Below are positions 22,742-32,639 of a stretch of 64,000 bases of DNA, in pieces. The translations under genes and the position numbers were made by a program. The stretch is from NCBI GenBank assembly GCA_949126835.1, contig OX421497.1, forward strand, positions 46,072,215 to 46,136,214, given 5' to 3'. How positions within the stretch are numbered: the stretch's first letter is position 1; each line of letters opens with the position of its first letter. This stretch comes from Anisus vortex (Eukaryota > Mollusca > Gastropoda > Planorbidae). Below the pieces are notes generated by a model. The model had not been told where the DNA came from and did not search any database. It worked only from the letters and a program-made list of their open reading frames with translations.

Positions 22742-23580
22742 CGTTCTACATGAGAACATTTTTCAGAGATCCTATTATCTTCATTATATAACTCTAGATC
22801 TATATATGCTTGAAATTTTATTTTTTCTTCATGTAATTTACACATTTTCTTGGTGTTATGAACATTTTGAAAAACGATTGTGTGTATGATCGTGTGCTCT
22901 TATACAGGCGTGTCTATGTGTACGTGATAATTTCAATATATCTTTTTCTCACGAATTGATTGTGTGATTATTCACTTTTAAAACTTACTATTTCTTTAAT
23001 TATACACCAGTTTTCTGGGTAGAGGGTTTAACGTTTAGAATTTTTTTCTAAAAATAGTATTGAAACATTGTTGTTTTTTTTCAAAATTTGCTATTGGTTT
23101 CAAATAATCTGCACAATTTTACAGTGTACGATCCATTGTTATCTGTACTGTTTTGTATAGAAGAATAGTGTAAATTTGAAAATGCAGAATTATCATAATT
23201 TTTTTATTATTAACAAAAACGTTACTATATTTACACATAACATTTTTAATATTGTCTTTTTATTCCTTTTAAATTGTATTAAACATAAATTGATTTTAGC
23301 TATGATGTTCTGAGTATCATTTCATTATAACAATAATATTAATTCAATTAAAATATGAAAATAAATATATCTGTTTGTTTGTGATTATGGCAAAGAGTAA
23401 ACCATTTGTGTATAACAGCTTTATTTAAAAGAGTTTTGTAAATAAAAATGATTTACAAATTGACAAGGCTGAATATTTACTTATAGTTTTCAATGTTTAC
23501 CACAATATGATAAATACCTTTATATCTCTGCATTGAATAATACATTTTCCTAAAACGTTATAAGATACAATCAATCTAAT
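22742..23580 (+). other. 3' UTR/flank of receptor copy 2
   Basis: Paralogous to 1768-2700. AT-rich, no gene; contains the conserved AATAAA at 23360-23365. Confidence 0.72.
23360..23365 (+). promoter_or_regulatory. Candidate polyadenylation signal AATAAA, receptor copy 2
   Basis: Equivalent in position to the AATAAA at 2390-2395 after copy 1, within a conserved stretch AAATATGAAAATAAATAT. Confidence 0.45.
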
Positions 23581-23639
23581 AATTTAGAAACGAGATACAA
23601 GGGTTATTACAAAATAATATTTACAACTGATAATTAGTG

Positions 23640-23855
23640 TGAAGAGAGGAAGGGAACATCTGCAAGACAGTCCTGCACTGGACTCCAGAAGGAAAAAGAC
23701 AGAGAGGTCGACCAAAAGTAACCTGGCGCAGAACAGTAGAGAAGGAATTTTAGGAATTCGGTCACTCCTGGGGTACAATCGGAATTGTCGCACGAGACAG
23801 AGAAACATGTAAATACTTTGTTGTTGCCTTATGCGCCACGGCATAACGGGCAGTA
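23640..23855 (+). pseudogene. LINE ORF2 C-terminal fragment in 3' flank of receptor copy 2
   Basis: Same fragment as 2765-2985 (HWTPEGKRQRGRPKVTWRRT in one frame), with a premature stop in the following residues. It was inherited with the receptor duplication and is not an independent insertion. Homology between the two flanks ends near 23945 and 3070. Confidence 0.72.
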
Positions 23856-23984
23856 AGAAAGTAAGTATAATTAGTGTAACACCAATAGTTAGATCACTTA
23901 ACCTAGAAACACTGGACTAAGAGAAAAGTGTTTAAAATATATAAAGCATGAAATTTTAAACTAGAAATACATTAATCAATTACA

Positions 23985-24150
23985 GATAACAAAAACACTT
24001 TTCTTATTTAATATGCAAGAACAAACACATATTATAAGTCGCATCCGGACATGGAATGAGTTGCCCGAATCAAAGGCTATAATAAGATGGACGGACCGCT
24101 TGCTTGACTGTATGACTCGAATGACTTCTTTTCGGAATTCCCGATTCCCT
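23985..24150 (+). repeat. Dispersed LINE-tail repeat, copy 2
   Basis: Plus strand; ACAAAAACACTTTTC, then GAACAAACACATATTATAAG and a frame reading IRTWNELPES, matching the IRAWNGLPE core of 25690-25985. The short ORF at 24013 is part of this repeat and not a gene. Confidence 0.6.
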
Positions 24151-24654
24151 TTTGTACTGTGTACATTCGTTTTATTTAATCACCATGGTTTTCTCAATGA
24201 AAAATAAAAATCAAAAGTTGTATAAACCGGATACATTTAAGCAAACGTAGAAGTCATTTAAGACAGCGTTATTGGGTGCGCATGGAAAAAGTACATATAA
24301 GTTCTAAAAAAAGAGCAAGCGGTACATCTTATTATAGTCTTTGTCTGAATCTAGCATAGAAACCAACATCCTAAAGATCATTAAAAATAAAAATCGAAAA
24401 AAAAGGTTAGTCTCCAACCACATATAAGCTATTAACGAAATAATCTTCTGTTTTTATTACCGTCTGTAACACTGAAGATAAGATACTTTGGTTAGAAGGT
24501 TTGTATTAATTTTCAATCTTTATCAATTAGAAATGAATGATTTTTTAATTTTTTATTGAGTTATTTAATAGTAATGCCTAGATTACATCATTTTCGTTGT
24601 CTGAAATTTTTGAAAGACTTAACATTTTCATAACATTATAACAGAAGGGCAAAG

Positions 24655-24850
24655 AGTAAAGTCATAATTTTACATAAGGCATTAAACTCTAATTTAGAAA
24701 TACAACTCAATAACAACCTGTTGCAAAGCTCAGATAAACATAAAGACAAAAAAACTTTCCTTGTCCCTAATGCTAGAACAAATGCATATAAGTACTCTTA
24801 CTTCCCGAGTGGCATTCGGGCATAGTATGGGTTTCCTGAACAAACCTACC
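24655..24850 (+). repeat. Dispersed LINE-tail repeat, copy 3
   Basis: Plus strand; GACAAAAAAACTTTCCTTGT, AGAACAAATGCATATAAGTA, TTCCCGAGTGGCATTCGGGC. Broken frames. Confidence 0.7.
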
Positions 24851-25690
24851 TGCTTTGAGGTAGGGCCATGGGTTTGTCTTGCATAAGGTCTAGAAGCTGG
24901 CTTGTCCAACCTGTTCTAACGTTACCCTCTAGACTAACGATCCGGAAGTCTCGTCAGATATAAAAGAATGTTCAATTTTGGTATCAGGATGTTTTTTTTT
25001 AAATCACCTTTAGCCTAAATCGAATACTATAAACATTTTGTTAATCTTAAAAAATAAACTAAAAATAAAACTAGTTCACAGTTTAAAAATCTATTATTTT
25101 TTTTTTGGCTTACCGTAACTACCGTTTGTCATCCTCTGAAATACAATATTTTAGATCCTTATTAGAGATACCTTGACGGGAAAGAGGAAGTTATTTAAAC
25201 CTGTTGGTTTTATTTGTCCTCAAATCTCATTATTGTTCAGTTTAAAATGGCACGGATCTTGCAAAGTATGGCTTATATTTATATACCAGTTTTTACAAAC
25301 TTTGGGGTAAGTTATTGTTCATTTACTAAATTAATAGTTTGGCCTATATTCATTTCTGTTTTATTTACCGATTTTCAAAATATATTTCAATTTAAGTCTT
25401 ATAAACTGTCTTTTTAAACATTATTTTGTCTATGCAAATCTTTATGACACAGACTTTAAGAGTTTTAACTCTAAAATTTTAACTCTTTTTAACTTTTTTT
25501 ATTAAAAAAAATATATTTTTGTATGATTCAAAGCTAGAAGATTCAAATCAAATAACATCGTATATTAACCTGAAATTACAATAGTTTCGTAAAACGATTT
25601 TTTTTTCGATTATTCCGTGTAACATAAAATCTCTTTGTCTTTCTCTTCAAACAAAAATAAAACCAACCGCTTACTGGAGGACAGAAGGAC
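24851..25690. other. Gene-free stretch between LINE tails
   Basis: AT-rich, poly-T runs, no splice-bounded or long ORFs. Nothing recognisable. Confidence 0.5.
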
Positions 25691-25985
25691 AAAGAGTAAA
25701 GATGTAATAATGCATAAAGCATTAAATTCCAATTTAACAATATAACATTAAAACAATCTGTTACAATGATAAGATAAACATAAGGACAAAAACACTTTTC
25801 CTTATGCGAGAACAAATGCATACTAGTACTCAGTCTTCCCGAGTGGCATTCGGGCATGGAATGGGTTGCCTGAACAAACCAGGAAAACAAGTAACATGAC
25901 ATCATTTAAAATATTAATAAAAAAGCAAGACTATACTTGGACCACGGATGAGCGTAGGACGCAATAATCTTCGTTAAAGGAGCGT
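25690..25985 (+). repeat. Dispersed LINE-tail repeat, copy 4 (best preserved)
   Basis: Reads KNTFPYARTNAY, a stop, YSVFPSGIRAWNGLPEQTRK, then TSFKILIKKQDYTWTTDERR and a terminal TAA. This is the C-terminal end of a non-LTR RT ORF; it identifies the family and its coding strand. The other copies are 12663, 23985, 24655, 31250 and 55745. Confidence 0.75.
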
Positions 25986-26354
25986 CTGTAATGTATACAA
26001 TTGTCTTTCAAAACACCAGAAGGGAGTTTAACTATTGAAAAGTTACCCGTTGTATTAAACATTAAATAATCACATTATTAAATTGTGTAGCACTTGAGGT
26101 CTGAGGTACATTTTCTCATTTCAAATAGAATAAGTTAAAGGTTGAAACTTGACACTGAATAAACTTGAATATAAAGATTCAAAATGAAGAGGCTAAGAGC
26201 TGAACGATAAAATAGATAAAGATAATAATCTAAATGTACACATTGCATAAGCTAAGATTATCAATGGTAAGAATTTAATTGTAATAATATAATTTCTTAT
26301 TATAATTAATAATAATAAATTAATAATAATAAAACAAATGATATAATTAATATA

Positions 26355-27533
26355 CCGTATATATTCGTGTATAAGTCGCACCGGTAGGTAAGTAGCACCC
26401 CTAGTTTAAGATATTTTTTCTTATATGTTGTCACTGACCCGCGCATAAGTCTCACCCCGACTTCCAGGGGTTACACTGCCTATTAAATTTTCAAAAATAC
26501 ATCCCTTTTAAACATAAAAGTTACTAAATATTCACCCTAATTTGAAAACTTTCCTTAAAAATGGTTTCAATGGTGCATAAGGCAAACAAAATCAAATGAA
26601 GGCTTCATTTATTTTAAATAACCGATCAGAAGGGCTACAGACATTAGTGATATGGAAAAGTAAGGTATCTGTTTCTTCATGTAAGTCCCTGTCCCTACTC
26701 AAGTTCCTATCCCTTTTGTCATACTAAAGTAGGTAAAAAAAAAATAATCGTTTTGATGTGCGTCATTAGACTGAACGTCGCCCGTATTGATGGCGCTTTA
26801 TAACTGACCTTATTACCATTGTTTGTAATGAATTCAAGCAGCGACTACGTGACCGGCAATAAGCTGTGTTTTTTTTTAACTCTTACATGCAACTAATGAA
26901 AAATAAAACACACTATTTACATTTCACGCGTTGATCGGCAGATCGTGTTTTGGAAACATTGCATAGACATGGCGCTGCGGAATGCTAAACATTGCCTTAT
27001 TAGTAGGCTATAGCCTATAAGCCTAGGCCTTATGTCCTAAATAAAACGCATCTTAAGCTACTAGTCTACAAGATATAGGTCTACCTACATGTTATAGGCC
27101 TAGACAGGCTTTCACACATTTACGATTCTTTCCATACTGTAATTTGTGTTCAATAAGCCTACCCCGAAAAATGCCACCTTTAAACTTACGCTGCGTTTCG
27201 GCAATATACAATCGGTCCAAAAGTTCAAAAGAAAAAGGGGGGAGGGTGGGGGGTTTGAAAAACTTAAAATATTTGTCCATTTCAATTTCAGTTTTCTAAA
27301 GATAGTAATATTGACACCAACGAAAGTTTTCTAAATGTAAAATGTAGATTTACGCATATCCTAGTAGTTCTACATCACTATTATCAACTATAGGGGCTAT
27401 GTAAGAAACTTTATGATAGAGTAGTGATGTTTTTCGAACTGTTCAAAAACAGTGTCGGGTGTATAAGTCGCACCCCTACTTTTTGTTGAAATTTTCGGTA
27501 AAACAATTTCGACTTATACGCGAGTATATACGG
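26355..27533. mobile_element. TIR DNA transposon, non-autonomous (TA target, pogo/Tc1-like)
   Basis: Left end CCGTATATATTCGTGTATAA; right end, read inward, CCGTATATACTCGCGTATAA; both continue into GTCG. TA flanks at 26353-26354 and 27534-27535. A second GTATAAGTCGCACCCC lies inside the right end near 27461. At 1,179 bp it has no transposase frame. Superfamily is inferred from the TA duplication. Confidence 0.8.
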
Positions 27534-27539
27534 TAATAA

Positions 27540-27618
27540 TAATTAATAATTTCTAAATATAAAAATTGAATTATTACAAGCCAGGGTTTTAAAGCTACAA
27601 ATTGAATAAGCTAGAAAT
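27540..27618. repeat. Degenerate 30-bp minisatellite, left part
   Basis: Units like AAATTGAATAAGCTAGAAAT recur here and at 30534-30690; related words occur at 26160-26260. The array seems to have been split by the MULE (27619-30525) and probably by the TIR element before it. Confidence 0.55.
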
Positions 27619-28613
27619 GGTATACGGACATTTGATCCCGTGACGGTTACTCTGGGACACTTAAACCCACGACAGATAATCGCATTGACAAGTGTGATTC
27701 CATGTTTCGATTGGGAAGATTACCGGGCTGTATTGTTCTCCACGTCCAGGTCTCCGTATACCACGAATATATGTGTGTTCAAAATATGATAAGAGTTCAG
27801 GCATCTTTTCATGATCTGGCATGCTATCAGCTAATGTGAGAAACGCGTCTACGACATCTGCAGCTGGAACCATCGCCAAAGCAGGTAAACAGCGAACGGC
27901 CATACGTAAGCTGTCATTAGACTCCTAATCAATTTTAATGCCGATGTCGTTAACTTTGCGCATAACGCTTTGTGTCAGGTGAAAATAACAACCCATAACG
28001 TTAGCATTTAGTAGGCGCTTCGAAAGGCATTTATTGCTGCACTCTCAAAATCAAGGAGTAATTGATCAGGTTCTGCTGCAGGGACCAATTCTTTTAATGC
28101 TTCAAATATGCGATCATATTTGGCGCGTGATTTACTTTGCAAGAGGCAGTAAAGGGCGACCGGGGAGATTACAGGCACTAGTTCGAAATGTATGGTGTAC
28201 AGTTAAGAAAAAAATCGTAGGTACTACCTTGAATGTTCCATCTGCTAACCACAATTTCGCTCTGGCTAATCCACCCAACAGTTCGTTATGTCCGAGAATA
28301 AGCAACCTTTCGTTTCCAGATCCGGAATCATGCAAAATCATTATGTTGGAACTGTTGAAGAACGCAGAAAGTGGTAGAGGTATCGAATCCGCAGCAGACA
28401 TCAATTTCTGACGCTTTCGTTGTAACGTTCTCTTCAGTGATGTTTTCTTTGGTAAGGCCATAAGTACGCAACTATCAAGATTTGTACTTACTTCTCCAAT
28501 AACAGCTTTAGTTGTTGCCGAAATTTCTCCCATCTTGTTTTTCATTTCAGCGACAGCCTGCATCGCTAAGATAGAGTCCTTGTTTCCGTCGTGATTGTGT
28601 TCAGCATCACAAC

Positions 28614-29576
28614 TAGGGATGTTAAACGAAAACCGGAATACCGGATTCCGGTTTTGAATATGAAAACCGGTTTTGATTTTTAAAACCGAATTTCGGTTTG
28701 TTGGTTGGACGGTAATCATAACTTCAAGTAGCACACTCTTTTTTTAATTTTTTTTTATTGGTTCTGATGGAAATATTTATTTAAAAAAATTTGGATTCAC
28801 GCAAAACAATTCTTGATATGCCTTGCTAATACTATTTAGTCTTAGATATTGTGTTTCTTTTTTTTTCTCCAAATACCAACTATGGCTTGCGATAAAATTA
28901 ACATCAAACGAAATGTCGGCTCATCGTTTAGATGTGCGCTTCTCTTTTATGTTCCAAAATGCAGCAGGGATTGCCCCTCCCGGGTTGGCCTACACTGCCA
29001 TTCTCGGCGGTGCAGTTGGATACCTCACCCATGAAGCTACACCATCGTCACTCGAGACGGACGGATGCCGACGACAACTCTTTGATGTACTCAATGGAGA
29101 GAGCAAACTAGTTTTGTCCTGTGACCAAGAACAATTCGGCTAGACAACAAGTCTGTGCTTTATTATTAACGGCAGCATTAAATACACATTCTTTTGACTT
29201 TTAATTGGCGCTACGTGATCCTATTCAATACATTATATTACAAGTCTAAGTCCACGGTGCACAAATTATCTTTATTAAAAGCTATTATCGGTTTTAATCA
29301 ATTAGCCCATATTTTTTCCATATTTCTAAAGAATGTTATGGTAAAGTGTACAAAATCATAATGTATTCACACAAATCAACCTCTTAAATGCTCTGCAAAC
29401 ACTTATTAAGATTGAAATATTTTCAAATACACCTACAAAACTACGCTCATTTGTCTTTTCCGGCCTGTGACTTGTGACATTGCGGGAAGGGGGGGGGGGG
29501 AATCAAAATCCGGTTTTAAACCGGTTTTATAGAACCGAAAACCGGTTTTGAAAACAAACCGGTTTTAACATCCCTA
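28614..29576. mobile_element. hAT-type non-autonomous element, TAGGGATGTTAAA ends
   Basis: Inverted ends TAGGGATGTTAAA on both sides and a perfect 8-bp duplication ATCACAAC at 28606-28613 and 29577-29584, placed inside the MULE transposase. The interior is rich in AAACCGGTTTT-type palindromes, a run of twelve G near 29490, and a LINE tail scrap. No transposase. The perfect duplication indicates a fairly recent insertion. Confidence 0.88.
28955..29085 (+). pseudogene. LINE 3'-terminal finger fragment inside hAT element
   Basis: Reads PKCSRDCPSRVGLHCHSRRC, the Cys/His finger of LINE ORF2 C-termini, followed by ACCATCGTCACTCGAGACGG, which parallels the DNA after the finger at 14460-14500. Captured by, or inserted into, the hAT element. 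Confidence 0.65.
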
Positions 29577-30533
29577 ATCACAACAGCGTATAATTTCATC
29601 GTTCTTGGTAACAATACGTGCACGGAATCTGGTTTACTGGTGAAGTTTGCAACACCAATAAATTGTCCCATTAGTACACTCCCTATGTTTGACGAATTCA
29701 TATTGCTTGTGTAGCAAAGACTGCTTGCCTTTCGACGTTGTACCAAAAATGATCTTATCAGCCATATCCACAAGTATAAATCCAAGATATCCCTAGTATC
29801 CGTAGTACTGAGCTAAAGGTTTAAGAAAACATCTGAAACAAAAGGTGTTTTTATTAACATTTAGAGGGCGGTCCAGTGAGCGACGCCATTTTAGTCATAT
29901 CATAACTCATTGCCCAATGAAAGCTCTTCCAACCAGGTCACCTGTCATTTAGTCTTCAACGAATTGAAAAAGTTAATACAAGAGTGTTTACAATGACCCA
30001 ATTCATTGTCTACCCAAGTCGTTGGGGTCACAAGGAGCGGTCACTACATATAAGCAAAGCCCACATATCTCTCTGACAATCTCTTTGTATACCATTCAAA
30101 GCAAGTCTCGCTCGAACTCAGACCAACACGCGCGTGTCCTACTTTGAAAACCATGTGGGTGAGGATTGTCCGCAGGTAACCAAGGAAGGTTATTGGACCG
30201 TGTCGCAAGGGCTAGTCACTTGAGCATTACGCATAAGGGTTCAGCCTAAAGTGGCTAAAAAAAGGAAAAAAAAATTATTAGTAATTATTATTCCTACCAA
30301 TTAGTGAGTACTTTGTGACAGCTAGTTCTCCTAATACATTTGTTTTATTTCTTCTTAGTGTACATGTCCGCGGGAGGGATTAAGTGTTAATGTGACTATC
30401 TGTCGGGAGGGAGGGATTAAGTGTTGCGGGGGACCGAGTGTAAATGGGATTATCCGTCGTGGGGTTAAGTGTCAGGGAGTAACTGTCACGGGATCAAATG
30501 TTGCGGGATCAAATGTCACCAAACCCTAGAAAA

Positions 30534-30690
30534 ATAAAGGTACAAATTGAATAAGCTAAATAGGCCTAATACACATTAAAAAAGCTATAAATATAAAGGC
30601 ACAAATTGATTAAGCTAAAGAATACACATTAAATAAGCTAGAAATATGAAGGTATACATTGAATAAGCTAAAAATCTAAAGGTTCAAAAT
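30534..30690. repeat. Degenerate 30-bp minisatellite, right part
   Basis: Four to five units of the type ATAAGCTAGAAATATAAAGG then TACAAATTGA, matching 27540-27618 across the MULE. Confidence 0.65.
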
Positions 30691-30786
30691 GATCTCTTTC
30701 TCAACAGTGGCATTCTATTGAGAAAAAGTTAGACAACTCTAATAATGCAATGAAAATATTTCTTTTTCTCTTGAAATTTCTTTCAG

Positions 30787-30958
30787 ATAACCGAAACTCT
30801 GACGCAATCTTTTTGTAAAGATCTGATTGATGGGCAAAAAGGATACGGCGCCGCCTGTAACTTCAACCCTGAATGTGTTACAAATGTGTGCGCCATGCAT
30901 CGATGCATCTGTGCGTTGAATACCTTCTACGATAATTGCAGCAAGTCATGCATTCAAA
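30787..30958 (+). CDS. Cysteine-rich exon, possibly 5' exon of the CUB gene
   Basis: Bounded by a strong acceptor (TTGAAATTTCTTTCAG) and a GTAAGA donor; open for 57 codons plus one base, entering in phase 0 and leaving in phase 1. It encodes eight Cys in a compact pattern (QSFCKDLIDG, YGAACNFNPECVTNVCAM, HRCICALNTFYDNCSKSC), like a small EB/EGF-type secreted module. The phase-1 exit fits the phase-1 entry of the first CUB exon at 38081 (A|AC gives Asn before Cys). If the intron were retained the frame would end after two more codons. No signal-peptide exon was found upstream. Confidence 0.6.
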
Positions 30959-31084
30959 GTAAGATGTAGCGCAGAGTAACGAGTAACACTGGGGGAAATA
31001 AATGCATGTAATAGAGTAAATTATATAGCCACATTATTATACTACGGTAAAGAAGGTTTGTGGAATGTCTCCACTAGTTAAATC

Positions 31085-31200
31085 AGGGGTGGGCAAACTA
31101 TGGCCCGCGGGTCGCATGCGGCTCGGCAACATATATTATGCAGCCAGTGAGGGCATTTAGAAAAAAATAATGTTTTACTTAGCTTTTATGTTTGTTTGTT
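31085..31200. mobile_element. hAT element end fragment
   Basis: CAGGGGTGGGCAAACTATGG followed by CCCGCGGGTCGCATGCGGCT is the typical left terminus of Charlie-like hAT elements. No matching right end was found nearby. Confidence 0.55.
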
Positions 31201-31249
31201 TTTTGCGTTGAATTTTACTGAATTTTTATTATTTTTATCTTATATATTA

Positions 31250-31480
31250 CAGACGCTCCTTCTATAAAGAAGATTTTTGCGTCCTACGCTCATCCGTGGT
31301 TTGAGTCTAGTTTTGTAATTTTATTAATGTTTTAAATGATGTTAAGTTACTGGTTTTCCTGGTTTGTTCAGGCAACCCATTCCATACCCGAATGCCACTC
31401 GGGAAGAAAGAGTAATCATATGTATTTGTTCTCGCATAAGGGATAAGAAAAGTGTTTTTGTCTTATGTTTACCTGAGCAT
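31250..31480 (-). repeat. Dispersed LINE-tail repeat, copy 5
   Basis: Minus orientation: CAGACGCTCCTTCTATAAAG, GAATGCCACTCGGGAAGAAA, TTTGTTCTCGCATAAGGGAT. Matches copy 4 (25690-25985) reversed. Confidence 0.75.
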
Positions 31481-31854
31481 TGCAGGTACTTGTACGTTAT
31501 GTCTGTTTAAATTTTTTTTAAGAACATTTCTTTCTAGTTTCCTTTTGTAAAATATGATGCATGCGTGTATACATAAAAACAAACTGAAATAATTGGTTAT
31601 TGATGATGTCTAATAACCTATAAAATTCTGAACAATTAATTGCTGTAAAAGGTTGCTGCAAATAGTTGGACATAGGGGCCTACCATGTAGGCGCCCCCAA
31701 AAGCTATACAGATTTCAATGTGGTCCTACGCACAAAACTTTGCCTATTTCTATGATTTAAAGACAGGGGCCTTAATTGAGTTATATTTTCTATATATTTA
31801 TATTTAGCGACTTTATTTTATACCTGTGTTTGCCTTATTAAATAGGTCACAGTC

Positions 31855-32160
31855 TCTAACCGGTTCACGGATGACCTGTGTTCGCTTCTGGGCTGACACC
31901 ACTGATAACTTTTTCAGCGCTCTAGTATGGCGTCCTGGGTTCAAGTCCTGGGTGTGATGGCCAAGATTTGAACCCGGGTATGAATGGTACCCTTGAGCCT
32001 ACACAACTTTGATAGGTATTTGACTTTAGTTGGGGCTAAGTAAAGGTGTCCTGGCATTGCACTGACCACACTATCTCCTAGTAGTTCGTTGCCCCGAAAT
32101 TGGTGAACCCTACTCTACCGGCCCTGTGCATCAATTTGGTCCGATGGGATACTTTACTTT
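31855..32160 (+). repeat. tRNA-derived SINE-like repeat, copy 2
   Basis: A Pol III B-box GGTTCAAGTCC (31938-31948) lies in a tRNA-like head, followed by a body shared with 17659-17810 (AGTTGGGG, TGGCATTG, GGTGAACC, CGGCCCTGTG). No clear A-box or target duplication was established. Confidence 0.6.
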
Positions 32161-32394
32161 TTACTTAGAAAAGACACCTTAATTGTAGTAAATAACCATT
32201 CGATTAAGTCTATGCTTTCTAAATTAATCAATAGTATTTCAAAATGTAATTACTTAGCTGAAAAGTGTGGATGACATTTTTATATTATCAAGTGCGTAGT
32301 GGGGGCGTCGTATACGTAACTTGGTGGCCCGGAGGCGGGATATTGCAGCTAGTCGGTTGCGAACATGGTGCATTTTGCTGGGCCGCGGTAAAAC

Positions 32395-32625
32395 TGTTGC
32401 AGGTAATCCGATGCGTAATTATAGCGGGCTGTGGGCGAATCTGTAAGTAATGTGATGCGTAATATTGATAGCGGACTGCGGCAAAACTGTAGGTAATCCG
32501 AAGCGTAATATTGATATCGGCTGTGGCAAATCTGTAGCTAATCCGATGCGTAATTGATGGCGGATGCGGGCGAATCTGTAGGTAATCCGATGCGTAATTG
32601 ATTGCGAATACGGGCGAATCTTGTT
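32395..32625. repeat. Tandem repeat, about 44-50 bp unit
   Basis: Four to five degenerate units built on AATCTGTAGGTAATCCGATG followed by CGTAATTGATxGCGGA and CGGGC. Non-coding. Confidence 0.75.
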
Positions 32626-32639
32626 AAAGACCCCAAAAC

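Larger units (their letters stand above)
27640..29765 (-). pseudogene. FLYWCH/MULE transposase remnant, interrupted by hAT element
   Basis: Minus strand. ATG at 29765-29763 starts MADKIIFGTTSKGKQSLLHK, then YWCCKLHQ: a FLYWCH zinc finger with an early stop. After the hAT insertion the frame continues (NHDGNKDSILAMQAVAE), then LWLADGTFKVVPTIFFLTVH, the first catalytic Asp region of MULE transposases. Broken frames give DFESAAINAFRSA (second Asp) and MGCYFHLTQSVMRKV. 27661-27903 adds RCLPALAMVPAADVVDAF. Stops and shifts make it non-functional. Confidence 0.85.
27619..30525 (-). mobile_element. MULE-type DNA transposon with long terminal inverted repeats
   Basis: The left end (GACATTTGATCCCGTGAC, then GTTACTC, GACACTTAA and CCCACGAC, to about 27690) is mirrored at the right end (30420-30525 read inward) over roughly 70 bp. 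Flanks CTAGAAAT (27611-27618) and CTAGAAAA (30526-30533) match at 7 of 8, fitting the 8-9 bp Mutator-type duplication. It contains a FLYWCH/MULE transposase remnant on the minus strand and a later 963-bp hAT insertion; without that it is about 1.94 kb. Confidence 0.85.

Noticed and set aside
24013..24207. 64-codon ORF as a small gene
   Set aside because: Its middle matches the IRAWNGLPE core of the dispersed LINE-tail family.
28132..28411. Plus-strand ORF opposite the MULE transposase
   Set aside because: Shadow frame; the minus strand carries the recognisable transposase motifs.
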